The position numbers and the translations under genes are program-made. Positions 51,901 to 54,900 of a DNA stretch of 64,000 nt are shown here, piece by piece (within the stretch, counting starts at the first letter, position 1; every line of letters begins with the position of its first letter). The stretch is from Liolophura sinensis. Lineage: Eukaryota; Mollusca; Polyplacophora; Chitonida; Chitonidae. The stretch spans positions 18,529,485 to 18,593,484 of the forward strand of contig NC_088296.1 of assembly GCF_032854445.1 (NCBI RefSeq), in the 5' to 3' direction. The notes beneath the pieces were generated by a model that had not been told where the DNA came from, ran no database searches, and saw only the letters and a program-made list of their open reading frames with translations.

Positions 51901-54900
51901 CATTTTAGGGCAATAATCCAGGAGCTATGGCAGCATGAAAACAGATTTGTCAGCAATCACGGTTCACAGAACTCAGTACCAAGTGTGCCCATAGTTATCA
52001 TCATGAAGAGCATGAACTGTGATTACCAATAACTCTGTATGACCGTGTAAACTGTGATTACCGATAACTCTGTATGACAGTGTGAACTGTGATTACCGAT
52101 AACTCTGTATGACAGCGTGAACTGTGATTACCGATAACTCTGTATAAGAGCATGAACTGTGATTACCGATAACTCTGTATGACAGCGTGAACTGTGATTA
52201 CCGATAACTCTGTATAAGAGCATGAACTGTGATTACTGATAACTCTGTATAAGGGCGTGAACTGTGATTACCGATAACTCTGTATAAGAGCCTGAACTGT
52301 GATTACCGATAACTCTGTATAAGAGCCTGAACTGTGATTACCGATAACTCTGTATAAGAGCGTGAACTGTGATTACCGATAACTCTGTATAAGAGCGTGA
52401 ACTGTGATTACCGATAACTCTGTATAAGAGCGTGAACTGTGATTACTGATAACTCTGTATGACAGCATGAACTGTGATTACCGATAACTCTGTATAAGAG
52501 CATGAACTGTGATTACCGATAACTATGTATAAGAGCGTGAACTGTGATTACCGATAACTCTGTATAAGAGTGTAAACTGTGATTACTGATAACTGTGCAT
52601 AAAGCAGTCATTTACGTCTGTAACTTGAACAAAAAACCTGTGCACAATCTTCTCTTCCCATATTATACCTTTAATACCCTCATTGTTGAGAAGTGGAAGA
52701 GAGGTCTTGCAATCGGAAATGTATAGAGTTTGGGAATGAAACATTTATATCACCCTATGTCTTCTAAATTTTGGGACACCTGGACTGCTCATTTTAGCCA
52801 ATATAATTGTAATTCTGGCAGGAATATTGAGTTTCTGGTATTCTCACATGGTTAGGCGATCTACTGAACAACATACTCATATCTTTACTTTTCCAAAAGG
52901 CTAGTAAACAAATGTAATATTCTATTTTCAACACGACTAATATTGGTCTCAAATTTTAAAATTAGGTTATCCACGGGACATGCCATGTTGGAGAAGCTGG
53001 AAACATGTCACGTCATCCATTCCCCAAATCTGTCGATTACGCCCTGTGTACCCGTTGTGTGCAATAATCTCACCTTTCCCTACAGTGCGTATCTTCTCAA
53101 ACCCAGCCAAAGACTGCTGGTAATGACCTCCCCAACCTCTGACCTTCTCCACGTGAAAATACAGGCTACCTGCGGGACTAGAGAAACCGAAAGGCAGTCA
53201 TTACACATGTAGTCTATGTATACTGTATGACACTTAAGTTCATCTCCTTCAAAAACTAATCTTTTGCTTAGATTGGCATTTTGAAGCAGGATATTTGTTT
53301 ATAACAGAAACAGTCATGTGAGTACACATACCTACTACATGTACATAAATGATGACACTATAACTTTATTTATTTATTTATTTGATTGGTGTTTTACGCC
53401 ATACTCTTATACTTCACTTAAACGACGGTGGCCAGCATTATGGTGGGTGGAAACGGGGCAGAGCCTAGGGGAAACCCACGACCATCCACAAGTTGCTGTC
53501 AGACCTTCCCAGGTATGGCCGGAGAGGAAGCCAGTATGGGCTGGACTTGAACTCACAGCGACCGCACACTATAACTTTATGTTTAAAACAAAAATTAAAG
53601 CTTAGCTTTCTTTAATAAAGTGAACACATCTTGTTTATATCAGATATGGAAATTTCAGACCTGGGAAGACTTGCTTAATCTTTTATGCATCAAGCAATTG
53701 AGTCTTGTAGTACTGATCAGAAAGCTCCATTACCTGTTTTATAAAAGAGCAGTTTTAGGTCATCTTGTGTCACCTATGACAGACACATCACTATTATCTG
53801 ATTTTAGAGTTAAATGAAGCTTTCAGTCAGGTAAATGTACATGTACATGTATATATGTGGAGCAGCCTAATGACCCAGAAGCCTCTCACCAATGCGGTCG
53901 ATGTGAGTTCAAGCCCAGCTCATGCTGGCTTCCTCTCCAGCAGTATGTGGGAAGGTCTTACAGCAACCTGCGGATGGTTGTAGGTTTCTTCCCAGGCTCT
54001 GCCCGGTGACCATAATGCTGGCCGCTATCACATAAGTGAAATATTCTTGAGTTGGAAATATTCTCAAATAAATATATGTTCAGTTGGCTTATCTTAAGTA
54101 ACAGCACATCCCAACAACCTTTACAAAACTACTACTTCAGGCCACCAAGGACGAGGTGGTTAGCATGCCAGCATGGCACAATGACCCAGGAGCCGCTAAC
54201 CAAAGCGGTCGTTGTGAGCTCAAATCCAGCTCATGCTAGCTTGCTATCTGACGATATGTGACAAGGTCTGTCAGCATCCTGCAGATGGTCGTGGCTTACT
54301 CCCAGGCACTGCCCGATTTTCTTTCACAGTAGTACAGGCGAAATAGTCTTAAACATGGCATAAAACACCAATCAAATAAATAAAATTACTATTCTAAAAC
54401 TGGCAAAACAGAAAGTTACATACATGTGTATTAATGAATGATTGCTACGATGTTATACTCACACTGTGTATTTTAACCCATCACCATCACATATCTCTAC
54501 ACAAATATCTCCACCCTCAATTTCTCTTGAAATGCCAACAGGAATCTATGGACAGCAATGAAAGATGACAAATAAAAAAATTAAAAAAAAAAACGAAAGA
54601 ACAGAAACAAAAAAAAAAATATAGTTCAAGAAAAAATGTTTACGAACATGCCAGTGCATATATGTCTGCACAGCCTTTCCTATACAAGTATTTAATAGAA
54701 AGTTCAAATATATAATATGCAGCAAAACAGCAGAAAACACTTTAATAATTATGTATAGCACAAAATTCCTCAATGTTTAACTGTGATCAATTCACCATTT
54801 AAATATGCTATTGCAGACAAAACATTATTGCTTGGATTTGTCCATTGTAGAGCATTGTAAAGAGAAGGTAAAATAGAACATTGCCCTCAGAATATTACGG